Shown here: positions 45,485 through 57,400 of the stretch, piece by piece
Numbering within the stretch: the first letter of the stretch is position 1
Layout: each line of letters starts with the position of its first letter
Source of the DNA: Entoloma clypeatum
Taxonomy: Eukaryota > Basidiomycota > Agaricomycetes > Agaricales > Entolomataceae
Direction of reading: 5' to 3'
Length of the DNA: 64,000 nt
Assembly: GCA_963565915.1 (NCBI GenBank)
Contig: OY751495.1
Span: forward strand, 3,100,001 to 3,164,000
Made by a program: the position numbers and the translations under genes
Notes under the pieces: generated by a model
Told to the model about the DNA's origin: nothing
What the model saw: the letters and a program-made list of their open reading frames with translations, nothing else
The model's database searches: none

Positions 45485-48400
45485 ATGGCCTCTGAGCCAT
45501 CAAACAACAACCCAACTGGAATCAACCAATTCAAAGACTGTCGTTCGTGCTACTTTGGTGCTCTTCTTCTTGCTGTTGAACATATGTCTAAAGCAAAACC
45601 TGACGATGAGCGCGTCAAAAAGCTTATCGAAGATTATGACAAATGGAACATCACAAACCGAGAGTTGATCAGCCAGTTGTTACTTGCGGAGCATGATATC
45701 AAAATGAGGCATGTATTAATCTACAACTCAGGTTACACTCGACGTTATTAATTGGCTGGGTCGGGGCAGTGCTATAATGTTGAAGTTCCACCTGGGCGCT
45801 AGCCACAGATGTACTGAGCAACACAGCTACAGTGGAAGTACTCTACTCTACCGTTCTAGTCACTTACTTGGTTGGGAAGGGTGAGGCTGGTGAGAGCGGT
45901 TGAGGCTGGTAAGAGCGATGGAGCTGGTTAAGAGTCAAGAGACAACTTGTTGATATTGACAGTTTCCTGGTCTTATATACCGTACTACTGTTTGTACCAA
46001 CCAAATAAGTATGTAATCGAAGATGTGTAAAGGTCACGTGATATAATCTAATCCACGTGATGGAAAAGTTTCAACACCCCCCCATATTTAGTACATACTT
46101 CTAAATACATCTTACTTTTTCCCATATAGGTACTCTTTCGTCTAGTTTTTAAGTAATCCGAAGTACGGGATAAACTTGCTAAAGAGGACTTTCCCTAGAT
46201 TCTTAGTTAAAAGGTCTGCAGGGTTATTCACTCCTTCGATGAATTCAACCGTAATGATGCCTTCGGATACTTTTTCTCTGACGAAGTGGAATCGCACGTC
46301 AATGTGCTTGGACCGCTTTTCAGTTACAGGGTTGGATGCGATAAAGACGGAGCCATTGTTATCTCCATAGATCGGGACTGATCCGATCTGCATCCCAAGT
46401 TCGGCAAGCATGCTTCTAAGCCATGTCACTGCGCGACTGCAATCTGATAGCGCCATGTATTCTGCTTCCGTGGAAGAGAGGGCAATGGTTTTTTGCGCTG
46501 ATGAAACCCATGTTACTGCTCCAGATGCCAGCGATACGAAGTAACCAGTGGTGGACTTCCTGGTGTTTTTGTCTGACGCCCAATCGGAGTCTGTGAATGC
46601 GTAGATTCCTTTCCCAGAATCACCATCGTACATGATCGCGTAATTTTTTGTCGCCTTCAAATACCTGCAAATATCCCTTGCCACTTCTAAATGGCGTTTG
46701 GTAGGGTTTGCGGAGAATTGGGACATTTTGATTACGGCGAAACAAATGTCGGGTCTTGTCCCGATCATTAAGTACAATAGTGACCCGATGACAGATTGGT
46801 ACTTGGATCTGAGTTCCGCATTGGGTTCATCTTCAGACTTCATGGGTTTGTAGCCCGTCGGGAGTGGGGTATGGGTGGCATTAGATTCGCTCATCCCCAT
46901 GCGTGCGAGAATTTTCTCAAGGTAGGGTACTTGATCAATGAAGATCCTCTTCCCACGTTGCCTTATTTGGATAGAGAGAAATTCTTTTGGTTCCCCATCA
47001 GGGACTAGGTGGCCTAGGTCCCTACATTCCCATGTTGTCATGAAGGCCTTCTTCTTTTCCAGCGTGTATTCCCGGTTTGTGCCGAGAAAAGCAGAGTCAT
47101 CGACATAAATGACGGCGATCACAGTTTCCCCTTTGGTACTTGTGTGAATGAAAACTCCCGCATCGGAGTGAAGCCGGGCAAAGCCGAGCTTTTTCATGGA
47201 GGAATCGAGTTCCCTCCACCAGGCTAATGCGGCCTGCTTGAGTCCGTATAGGGCTTTGTATAGTCGGTACACGAGGTTTTCTTTCCCTTTTACTATGTAG
47301 CCCTCAGGCTGTCGCATGTAAATTACCTCACGGAGTGTTCCATAGAGGAAGGCTGCTGAGACGTCCAAGAGTGTCATGAACCACCCTTCAAGGGCTGTCA
47401 ATGCCAGAATCAATCGGACTGTCTCGTATCTCACTACTGGTGAGAAGATCTGATCGAAGTCAATCCCTTCTACCTGTGGGAAACCTTTTGCAACAAGGCG
47501 CGCTTTCAAACGCCCGTCGGATTTTTCGTTGTAAACCCATTTGTTCCTTAGAGCTTTCCTCCCTGTAGGTAGGGGTACTAACTCCGTGATCACCCCGCGG
47601 CTTTTGAGCATGTCTAGCTCTTTTCGTTCTGCCGCATACCAATCTTCTTTGTTCGGAAGAGAGTATATGTCTTTGTGTGACATTTCGATGATGCCTACTT
47701 GGATGGAAATTGCCTCCATTAGGAGATCGTTCATCCATGCCGTTTGACCGCCCAGTCTACGTCTTCGATCCATTTTTTCAAGATCAGAAGCAGGGGTGTC
47801 TTCTCCATAGATGCTGTCTGGCATTCTCCGAACTCGTCGTTCCCTGATCGGTCGATCTGGTACTTGCTCGGGCTCTGGAGTGGGTACTCGTGGCTCGTCA
47901 TCGGGTTCGCTACCCGGCAAATCATCGTCTGATTCAGGGTGATCCTGTCCAGTGGGAACAGGGTCGTGAGGTTTTTCGTAATGACTGTCATTGTCATCGT
48001 TTCCGGGGATGAGGTCCTCAAACTCATCAGCCGGTTCTGGGTTTTCCATTTCTGAATGGTTCTCTGGCAAAGGGTCGATGTGGCATCTAGGGTACTTGCT
48101 TTCATCAAAGATAGCTTTCCCACCCATGAAAATTGTATTAGTCTCAGGATCCATGAAACGGTATCCTTTGACCCCTGGCTTTGATCCGAGATAAATCATC
48201 AATCGAGATCTAGACTCCAGGGAATTTCTACGTTTTTCTTTTGGGATATACACATATGCCTGACATCCGAAGACTCTGATGCTTGACATATCGGGGATCT
48301 CATTGGTCACCCTGAAGTAAGGGGTATTCCATTCGAGACGCTGCATGGGCGTTCTGTTGTAGAGAAAAGCTGCATGTTCCAAACAGAATTCCCACCACAT

Positions 48401-51400
48401 AGGTGGTAAGCACGCGTCGAAGCGCAAGGCCTGAGATTTCTCCCACAGGGTTCGATTTATCTGTTCTGCTCGACCGTTCTGCTGGTGCTGATACGGGAGC
48501 GTGACATCAATCAGAATTCCATGATCGGCAAGTACATCCTTGTATTCGTTGAATTCTCCACCTCCATCAACTCGCCATTTCTTAGGAGTGGCGGCGAATT
48601 GATTCTGGATCATCGCAAGGAATTGTCGTAGTGCCATGACAGCATCCGACTTCTTCCTAAGCAAGACGACCCAGACGTGGGATGAAAAATCGTCCAAAAA
48701 CGTAAGGAAATATTTATATTTGTGATATGATGCCGTGGATATTTGTTTAAGATTGGAATGGATCAGATCAAAGGTTTTTGTTGCCCTTGTTATCGAATTT
48801 GGATATGACTGATTCGGCATTTTCCCTTTGAGGCAACCTGTGCAACTTTCCTGTGATTTCTCACGTACTAGTGTTTCAGGTACCCCTTTGGTACTGGTGG
48901 GAATCTTTCGGAGTGCTTGATCATTTGGGTGACCAAGGCGCTTGTGCCATGTTTCAACAGTGATTTCGCTCGAGATCGCATGGATCTGGTCATAGCGTAT
49001 TTCAGTGTCTAACCAGTAAATGGTTTGACCAAGGATGTGGGGTGAAAACTGGATTTTGCTCAGCCCTTTGGAGATGTTAATTTCTCCACAAGTCCCGTCT
49101 ACTTTGTAACCATGGTTAAGGAAGACGCCTAGGGACAATAGGCGTGTGTCCATGTCCGGGATGTAGAACACCGGTCTGAGAAGATGGGTTTTAATTTCCC
49201 CATTTAGGGTGTGCCGTACTGGAACGGCCCCAACTCCGAGTATTTCCAGTTTCTTCCCTTTAGCTGCAGTTTGGACGAATCGCTTGACCGTGAGAGGTCT
49301 ATAATATGCGAAGTCCTTAAACTCATAGGTGAAGTGCAAAGAGGCGCCGGAATCTAGTATCCATTGCGCGCGTTCTTTTTCCTTACAATGTGTACAAGAG
49401 GCGAAATGTTTAATATATTTTTTATGTAGATCACTGCTAATGTGATCTACGCACTCTGTACTGGTACTGGCTAATATATTATACGTCTGTTGAGAGGTAT
49501 TATTAGCATTCCGCAATTGATAAGGTTCAAGAAAGGGTTTCGACGAACTGTCAAGTTCTATCTCATCCTCAAACACATCCGGCCCCATCCGTTCCTGGTT
49601 GATGTCCATCATCTTCAGCGATTCTTCTATCGACGGGGCTACGCGACGCTGTTTAGCCGGCCTTTCATCGATGTCAGGGATGATGGTATCTAAGATACGG
49701 AGGTTCGACCCAGAGGGTCGTTGTAAGGGCGACCTTACGATCCAAGACTCAAACTCAGATACTTGCAAGGGAGATCCGAAGATTAGATTGAGCAGTCTGA
49801 TAAGTAATACAACACACACCTTGCAAGGGAGATCCGAAGAGAAAGTTCTAAGGATTCCCCTGCAAGCTAGCGAGATAAATAGTAAAATGAGATATGAAAT
49901 AAAAGATAAAACGAGACATAGGAATGATGAGTAATGGTCGGGAGTAGGGATGGGAGATGAATGGAAACGAGATGAATGATAGTACCTGCGATCCGACGTG
50001 CGGAGTAGTGGATGGGGGCGGAGTCGTCGGATGCAGAGAGGCGGATAAGATGTCGGAGACAGCGGATACGATCGGAGGACGTCGGAGATGGTGGAATAGA
50101 AAGGAAAGGAAGAAAGGAAAGGAAAAGTGAAAAGTGAAAGTGGTTGCCCTTACATCACCCCCCCTTCAAGGCACGGCGTCTCGACGTGTCAGGCGAAACG
50201 AGTCGAATATCGCAGCGGAGATCCGACGCGGAGCTCCCGGATGACGTCGGTAGAAGTCGCGGACTAGGCGCGGAGCGTGGACATTGTCTTCTGCTTCCCA
50301 GGAATTCTCTTCGTAGCCATATCCCTTCCATTTGACCAAGAATTGAAGCTTGCCTCGATGCAGTCGGCTGTCCAAGAGGTTTTCAACATCATACTCCAAT
50401 TCTTCTCCCACTACCGTCGGAGGCGGAGGAGAGCGGACTTGGCGTCGGAAAGGGTCGTCGGGAACTAGTGAAAGTTTGACGACGTGGAATACTGGGTGAA
50501 TGCGGGACATGGAAGGGGGAAGGCGAAGTTCGTAGGCATGTGTTCCGACAGGTCGGACCACTGGGAAAGGGCCTACGTACCGATGTGCAAGTTTTTTTGT
50601 GGGTCGGGTGGTTTTGAGGTCCGATGAGTCTAAAAAGACCTTGTCCCCCGGGCGGAATGTCGGAGTGGTGCTCCGATGCTGGTTGTAGTATCGCGCCATG
50701 TCGTCTTTTGCCTTTGTTAGTGCTGCGCGAGCCTCTTCCAGAGCGGACTTCATCCGCTCGCTGAAATCCGCTACCGCCTCAATCTCCATCCGCTTCTCGC
50801 AAGGTTCGAATCCCATGCGTGGATGGCGGCCAGTGTCAATGTAGAACGGAGTTTGATGTGTCAATGCATGAACATGGTTGTTGTATGTGAATTCAGCCAT
50901 CGAAAGCCATTCATCCCAATTGTCTTGATGTTCATTGACGAATAGTCAAAGGTATTGTTCCAATCCTTGATTGACCCGCTCCGTCTGTCCGTCCGACTGC
51001 GGATGGTAGGCTGTCGAGGCAGCAATCTTAATGCCAAGTAGCCTATATAGTTCGCGCGTGAACTTGGCGACAAACTGTGGTCCGCGGTCGGAGACAATGG
51101 CCTCCGGTAGTCCGTGGAGTTTCCAGACGTTTTGAATATAGGAGCGTGCAGTCCCGAGTGCGGAGATGTCGGAGTGCGTCGGGATGAAGTGTCCCCGCTT
51201 CCCTACTGAGTCCACTACCACCATGATAGCGTCGTAGCCATGGGCTTCTGGTAGTTCAGTAATGAAGTCGACACTGGTTACTTGCCACCGCTCCGTGGGG
51301 ACCGGTAGTGGATTGAGCTCTCCGGAGGGCGGAGTGCGTCGGACCTTGGTGCGGAGGCATGAGTCGCATGTCTTGCAATATTGACCTATTAAACGAGACA

Positions 51401-54400
51401 TGTGTGGCCACCAGTAATTGCGCGACACCAGTTCCAAGGTTTTCCACCGTCCCGGATGTCTGGCCACCGGAGTGTCGTGGTGTTGTGTGAGGATCCGATG
51501 ACGCAGTTGGGGATTATTAGGAACATAGATACGATCCCTGAAGTAGAGCAAACCTTCCGCTTGCCTCCACTCCGCACTTCGGACGGACCCCGCTCCGACG
51601 GTCGGAAGGGATCTGACGACCTCCGCCACACTATCCTCCAGTAGCCCCTCTCGGATTCCCTGTCGGACCTGGCAGAGGACGTCGCGTTCTTCCCCTTGAA
51701 CAGTTACCCCACGCATTGCTCGCACTGCAAACAATTCTGGTCGAAGAAGGATGATGTTTTCGTTGTCCCGCGATCCGTCTCCGTGGTCCGCTCGTCGGGA
51801 CAAAGCGTCGGACTTGCCCATTGACTTTCCAGGTCGATGGTGCATTTTAAAATCGAAACGAGCGAGGTATAAGGACCATCTAGCTTGTCGTCGATTTAGT
51901 TTTTGAGCTGTCATGAAGTACTCAAGATTTTTGTGGTCCGTCCAAATCTCCACTGTCTTCTCCGCTCCTTCAAGGAAGTGCCTCCACTCCTCTAATGCGC
52001 GGACCACTGCCAACATCTCCTTGTCATAGATCTCGTAGTTGCGTTCCACCGGACTGAGGCTTTTGGAATAGAATGCGACAGGGTGCCACTTACCGTCCTC
52101 TGTTGGTTGGGACAGTACTGCTCTGGTTGCAAAGTCCGAGCTATCCGCTTCTACCCGCCACTCCTTTCGATGATCAGCTAAGACCAGGATCGGAGCGGAT
52201 GTAATCCTCCGCTTCAACTCCGCAAATGCGGACACTTCTCCTTCCTTCCAAGACCAGAGGTGCCCCTTCTTCGTGAGCTCGAAAAGAGGGCGCGCGATGT
52301 CCGAAAACCCTTCAATAAAACAGCGATAGAAGTTAGTGAACCCCAGAAAGGACTGTACTTCTCGGACGTTTGTCGGAGCAGGCCACTCCGCGACCCCCGC
52401 TACTTTCACCGGATCCATCTCTACGCGTCCTTGTTCAATAATAAGGCCTAAGTATTCAATGCGCGTTTGCTCAAACTCGCATTTCTCTGGTTTTAGATAG
52501 AGTTTGTGTTCGCGAAGTCGTTCCAGTACAATCCGTGTGACCCTCCGATGTTCCGCAAGGGTCTCCGTGAAGATGAGTATATCGTCAAGGTAAACACAAA
52601 CTACACCTTCAGTGATAAGGTCCTGAAAGATCTCGTTCATCATAGTCTGGAATGTGGATGGACTATTAGTGAGGCCGAAGAACATCACCAATGGTTCATA
52701 GAGTCCGCGATTGGTCCGAAAAGCGGCCTTCCACTCGTCTCCGGGCTTTATCCGTACATTGTTGTAACCCCAGCGGATGTCGAGTTTGGTGAAGTATTGA
52801 GCGCGTTGAAGTTTATTGATCAGTTCGGATATGAGCGGAAGCAGATACTTGTTTTTGATAGTTTTGGAATTGAGTGACCGGTAGTCTTGTACAAGACGAA
52901 GGGAGCCATCCTTTTTCTTGATATAGAACACCGGAGATGCCATCGGAGACTTGGAAGGGCGGATCCGACCAGTTGCAAGGTTTTCCTCCAAAAACGCGTC
53001 GAGTTCTTTCTGTTCGTTCGGGGCGAGCGGATATACCTTACAACCCGCCGGAGAGGCGTCCGGAACAAGTTCAATGGCGTGGTCCCACGTCCGCTCTTCC
53101 GGTAAGGTGTCGAAAGAGGTCTTTGAGAATACGTCTTCGAAATCAAACAAGTGGTCTGGTACGGAATCGCGGAAAGATTTGGGTTTCTGGTTACTGAGGA
53201 AGGCCTCCGATAGACGTTGCGAGATATTGGATGAAGCGCGGATGAACTCCGCCTCCGCAGGTACTGTTCCGACAAAAAGGCGGTCTCCCTCCTCAAACTC
53301 ATCCTCTTCCTCATCGTCTTCCGCTAACTCCTCCGTTTCTTCTCCTTCTGTGACATCCTCCACCCATGGGCCGCGTGGAGCCTCCTCCTCTAGACCGGAC
53401 GTCGGAGTGGAACCATCCGACAGGCTCGGATGCGGACTTGTTCGAACTTCCGCTCCTTCCGCTCTTGGGCTGCCTCCTGTTGGCATGTCCGACATCGTGC
53501 AGGACACCGGCTCATCTTCACTTCCCCTGAAGTCCAATCTACCTCGGGGTTGTGTTCTTTGAGCCAAGTGAAGCCTAACACGATTTCTTGTTTTCCCAAA
53601 CTTGTGACTGCAAGCTGGGTCCGTTCCGAGTGATCCCGATAGCGGAGCACTACGTCCAACACCTCCGTTATTGCTCCGGCCTCATTCGGAGTTCCGTCGA
53701 TGTTGTATACCGGAATTGCGCGTTGTAGTTTTCGAGTAGAGAGTCGGTGTTTCTCGACCAGAGTACGTTCAATAAACGATCCTGTTGCCCCACTGTCGAG
53801 TAAGGCCTTTTGTGATAGTATGTCTTTAGTGTCGGTAGTTTCGAGAACTATGTCTAGTTCGAGGGAATTGTCGGAGCGAGCGGCTGCGGCGAGAACATAT
53901 TGTTTTGGAAGCCGCCGCTCCCACTTAGAGAAGCGGATGCGGATAGGGTTTGCGGAGTTGGGTGCGACTATAGGATCGTTTGCAGGCTTAGAGATGGAGG
54001 GTATAGGATCATATTGTTCCATAAATAAGGCAGCATAACGATTTTTAGTAGACAACGAGGGCGCACTGTTCACTCGTTGTGAGGAGGAAAATCCTCCTGT
54101 CCTCCCTCCGACTCCGCAGACTCCGTGGGCAGAACGGAGTTGCCTTCCGCCGCGTCCTTGACCACGAGTTGTTCCATGATAAACTCGTCTTGTTCCTCCA
54201 TCGTCATGAATCGGACGTCGAAGCGAAGGGGGCATTCACGACTGAAGTGACCCGTTTTGTTACATCTGAAGCATGCATTGGCATTCTTGCCTTTGACGCG
54301 TGAAGTATCAATGTCCATTGCATTAGGGTCCCTTGTCGGCGGAGCGGTTGCGGATGCGAGCGGAGCTGGACGCGGAGTGAATGGAATGTAGGGGCGAGGG

Positions 54401-57400
54401 AATACTGAGGTGCCAGGTACTCTTGGTCCGACGACGTTGCGGAAGGCGGATGTGCGGGTCGGAGCAGTGGCTTTGAAGGCTTTGTTGGCAATTCTATTGT
54501 CGTCGTTGACTCGTGCTGCAGAGTACCACTCATCGGGGTTGTCATCCGCAGGCCGTCCGTGGGTCAGGGTGGCGATCTCGTTCTGAATGTCGGAACGGAG
54601 ACCATGGCGGAATTTGAGTACTATATTGGTATCCTCCTGATAGCCTGCTTTGTCAATGTAGTCTTTGAACTCGTCAATATAGGTCTCGACATCCCGTTGA
54701 CCTTGATAATAGGATTCTCCTTCGAGGATCAGTCTCGCGTCCTGTTCCTCATTCTTCGGAGTGAACTCCGTTGTAAAGACGGCGCGGAAGTCCACCCAAG
54801 TCCAATAAGGCGGAGCACCGGTCCTCCGCTCTTGTCAGATAATGTGATCTGCAAAGCGTGCTGCGCGTCCACTCTTCATGAAAGATAAGGCCCAATAAAT
54901 TTTAGCGTGGTCGTCTGCGAACTGTTCCGGAGCCAGCCCCATAAACAATTCACAGGAGTTTAGAAAGGTCCAGCCATTTGCGCGCGATCCGTCGAAGTCT
55001 GACGGATTGGCGGGTTTTGCTCGACGCACGCCCGGATTGGCCGGAGCGAGCGGAGCAGGTGGAGGTGCGGGTGCGGGAGCAGGTGGGATAGGTGGCGGAG
55101 CTGGGGCAGGAATTGCGTTGAAGGCGAGGAGGAGTTGGTCAAGTTGAGTAGAGATATCAGCGAGAGTTTGACGTTGTTCCTGGAACTCGTGCTCGAGCTG
55201 TTCAAGGCGATTGGGGTCGTCCATTACTATGCGCGGAGCAGAATCACCGGTTACGGAGAGGTAATTAGAAGAACTGGAAGGGGTGTGAGATGTATCGGAG
55301 TCGGACGCGGACGAAGCTACTCCGAAGCACGGAATCGTGACAACGATGCAATCGGACCCGGTCCAATTAGATGAGAACTTTCTACTGTAAGGGCGACCTT
55401 ACGATCCAAGACTCAAATTCAGATACTTGCAAGGGAGATCCGAAGATTAGATTGAGCAGTCTGATAAGTAATACAACACACACCTTGCAAGGGAGATCCG
55501 AAGAGAAAGTTCTAAGGATTCCCCTGCAAGCTAGCGAGATAAATAGTAAAATGAGATATGAAATAAAAGATAAAACGAGACATAGGAATGATGAGTAATG
55601 GTCGGGAGTAGGGGTGGGAGATGAATGGAAACGAGATGAATGATAGTACCTGCGATCCGACGTGCGGAGTAGTGGATGGGGGCGGAGTCGTCGGATGCGG
55701 AGAGGCGGATAAGATGTCGGAGACAGCGGATACGATTGGAGGACATCGGAGATGGTGGAATAGAAAGGAAAGGAAGAAAGGAAAGGAAAAGTGAAAAGTG
55801 AAAGTGGTTGCCCTTACAGTCGTGCGCCAATTTCTCGGGCAAGCTTTCGTACTTTCTCGTTCTTTTTCCACGCTGACGGCTTTCCGGAAGGAAGCCCGGT
55901 GTACTGAGAGGGAGGCGGGTTCATGCGTTGCAGGAGTGACTGCATTTTTTCTGACTCAGGCTGTGCGGTACTTATAGTTTTCCCGTGGCCCGTTACAGTG
56001 GTGAAGGCAGGTGCATGATGAGGAGGGAGATGGCAAGGGGCACGTTGACGAGGAGGAAGAGGACAAGGAGCAGGACGACGAAGGGGTTGCTCAATGGCTG
56101 GTGCAATAAACTCGACCATTTCCTCAGCTTGGTCGGAGTCGTTTTCTGCATTGTTGGCGCGCTTCTTCTGGTTGTGCCAGCGTCCCTTTCCCTTCTTCTT
56201 TTCAGAAGCGGTACTCGGGTCGGTCGAGTTAGGCTGCTCGTCAGCATTGTTACGCGAGGTACTCGGCGCTGTTTGCTTTTCCCATTTGGGGTCTTGCCCC
56301 TTTTGCTTGGTCCCGGAGATTTTCCGGGCCTGCTCGTTGGACGCCTGAGTAGACCCAATCGCATACTTGCGCCTGTACTCCGATACGATGCTGTCGGCAA
56401 CGGCCTGCCATGTGAAGTCATCGGCATCGTAGACCTGGAAGAGGGCGGTGGAGAGAGACGACCAAGCGTCAGGGATGGCACTTGCCAGGATCATAGCCTG
56501 CATCAGGTCAGGCACGATGAACTTCGCGTCGCTGAGGCGAGCGAAGAGTGATCCGAGGCGCTCGATTTCCGGTACGGGGTCGCGACCCGAGAGCTTGAAG
56601 GAGGCAGCGGCCTTAAAATCGCCGAATATGGTGGCGGGGGAGACCTTTGAATACGCGTCTTTCAATAACGTCCAGGCTTCTTTTGAGGTTGAGGCGTCCT
56701 TGATGTGCCTCCTGATTGCTTCGGAGACTTTGAGATGGATGGAACCCTGAGCCATGTCGTCGTCTCTGATCCAGGCCTTTTTTTCCTTGGCGAAGGCGGG
56801 ATGGTCGACAGTGATAGTGACCGCCGGAGGTTGAGTCGCAGATGTCACAGATGTTGAAGTGGCTGAGGCAGGGGTGGAGACCGTGACCGTAAAGTCCTTG
56901 ATGTCGGGGCGCTCAATGTCGCCGGATACGAGGCGCCAGACTCCTTGATGGAGAAGAGGCGCCAGACTCCTTGATGGAGAAGGTATGACTTCATTTTTTC
57001 GGCCCAACTCTGGTAGTCGATGCCGTCGAAGATGGCGATGGAGTCGAGGGCGGAGCGAGAGGTAGACATTTTAGATGAATCTAAGAAAGGGTTCCCAATC
57101 AGTGATGTGTTATGAATATGATTTAAGAAAACAATTGAAATGATTCCTTATGACATATTCCCTTTAGGAATAGCGGTCACGGAAAAACCCTTTATATGTC
57201 AGAAACGTATAAGGTGCGATCAACGTTTCCACATGGAGTGTACTAGGTCAATCCCCTTAGGGACGTCTCATGACAGGTACTTGTCGTAATGACGTTCCCA
57301 GGTTCATATGTGAAGAAGTAAGACTCAGAACCTAGATCTTTCGATCGGTTCTTCGCCAACCAGGGTAGAGTGGGCAGGTACTCGCTGTTGCCAGCGTTTC

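Larger units (their letters stand above)
49722..55818 (-). mobile_element. Gypsy element F (Ty3/chromovirus), TSD GTCGT
   Basis: LTRs 49722-50154 and 55386-55818 (433 bp each), TGTAAGGG...CCCTTACA, with TSD GTCGT at 49717-49721 and 55819-55823. The sense polypurine tract is AAGGGGGGGTGA (50155-50166). Five differences separate the LTRs, three at CpG. Gag, protease-pol and a chromodomain are present with two TGA stops and frame changes. It is a different family from Gypsy E (LTR unrelated). Confidence 0.95.
46142..57069 (-). pseudogene. gag-pol of Copia D, split by Gypsy F, gag frameshifted
   Basis: Starts at ATG 57069 (MSTSRSALDS). A 26-bp tandem duplication at 56930-56981 shifts the frame after about 30 codons. 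Gag is otherwise open to the Gypsy F insertion at 55818, and the frame resumes at 49721 (RPSGSNLRIL). The stretch from there to TAA near 46142 is one uninterrupted frame with protease (LDSGASLHF), integrase (HHCC, VDGGGEF, NGRAEQI), reverse transcriptase (YVDDSAF) and RNase H (FTDSDWA). It retains the CGA codons that became TGA in copies A, B and C, so it is the reference copy for those lesions. Confidence 0.9.
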
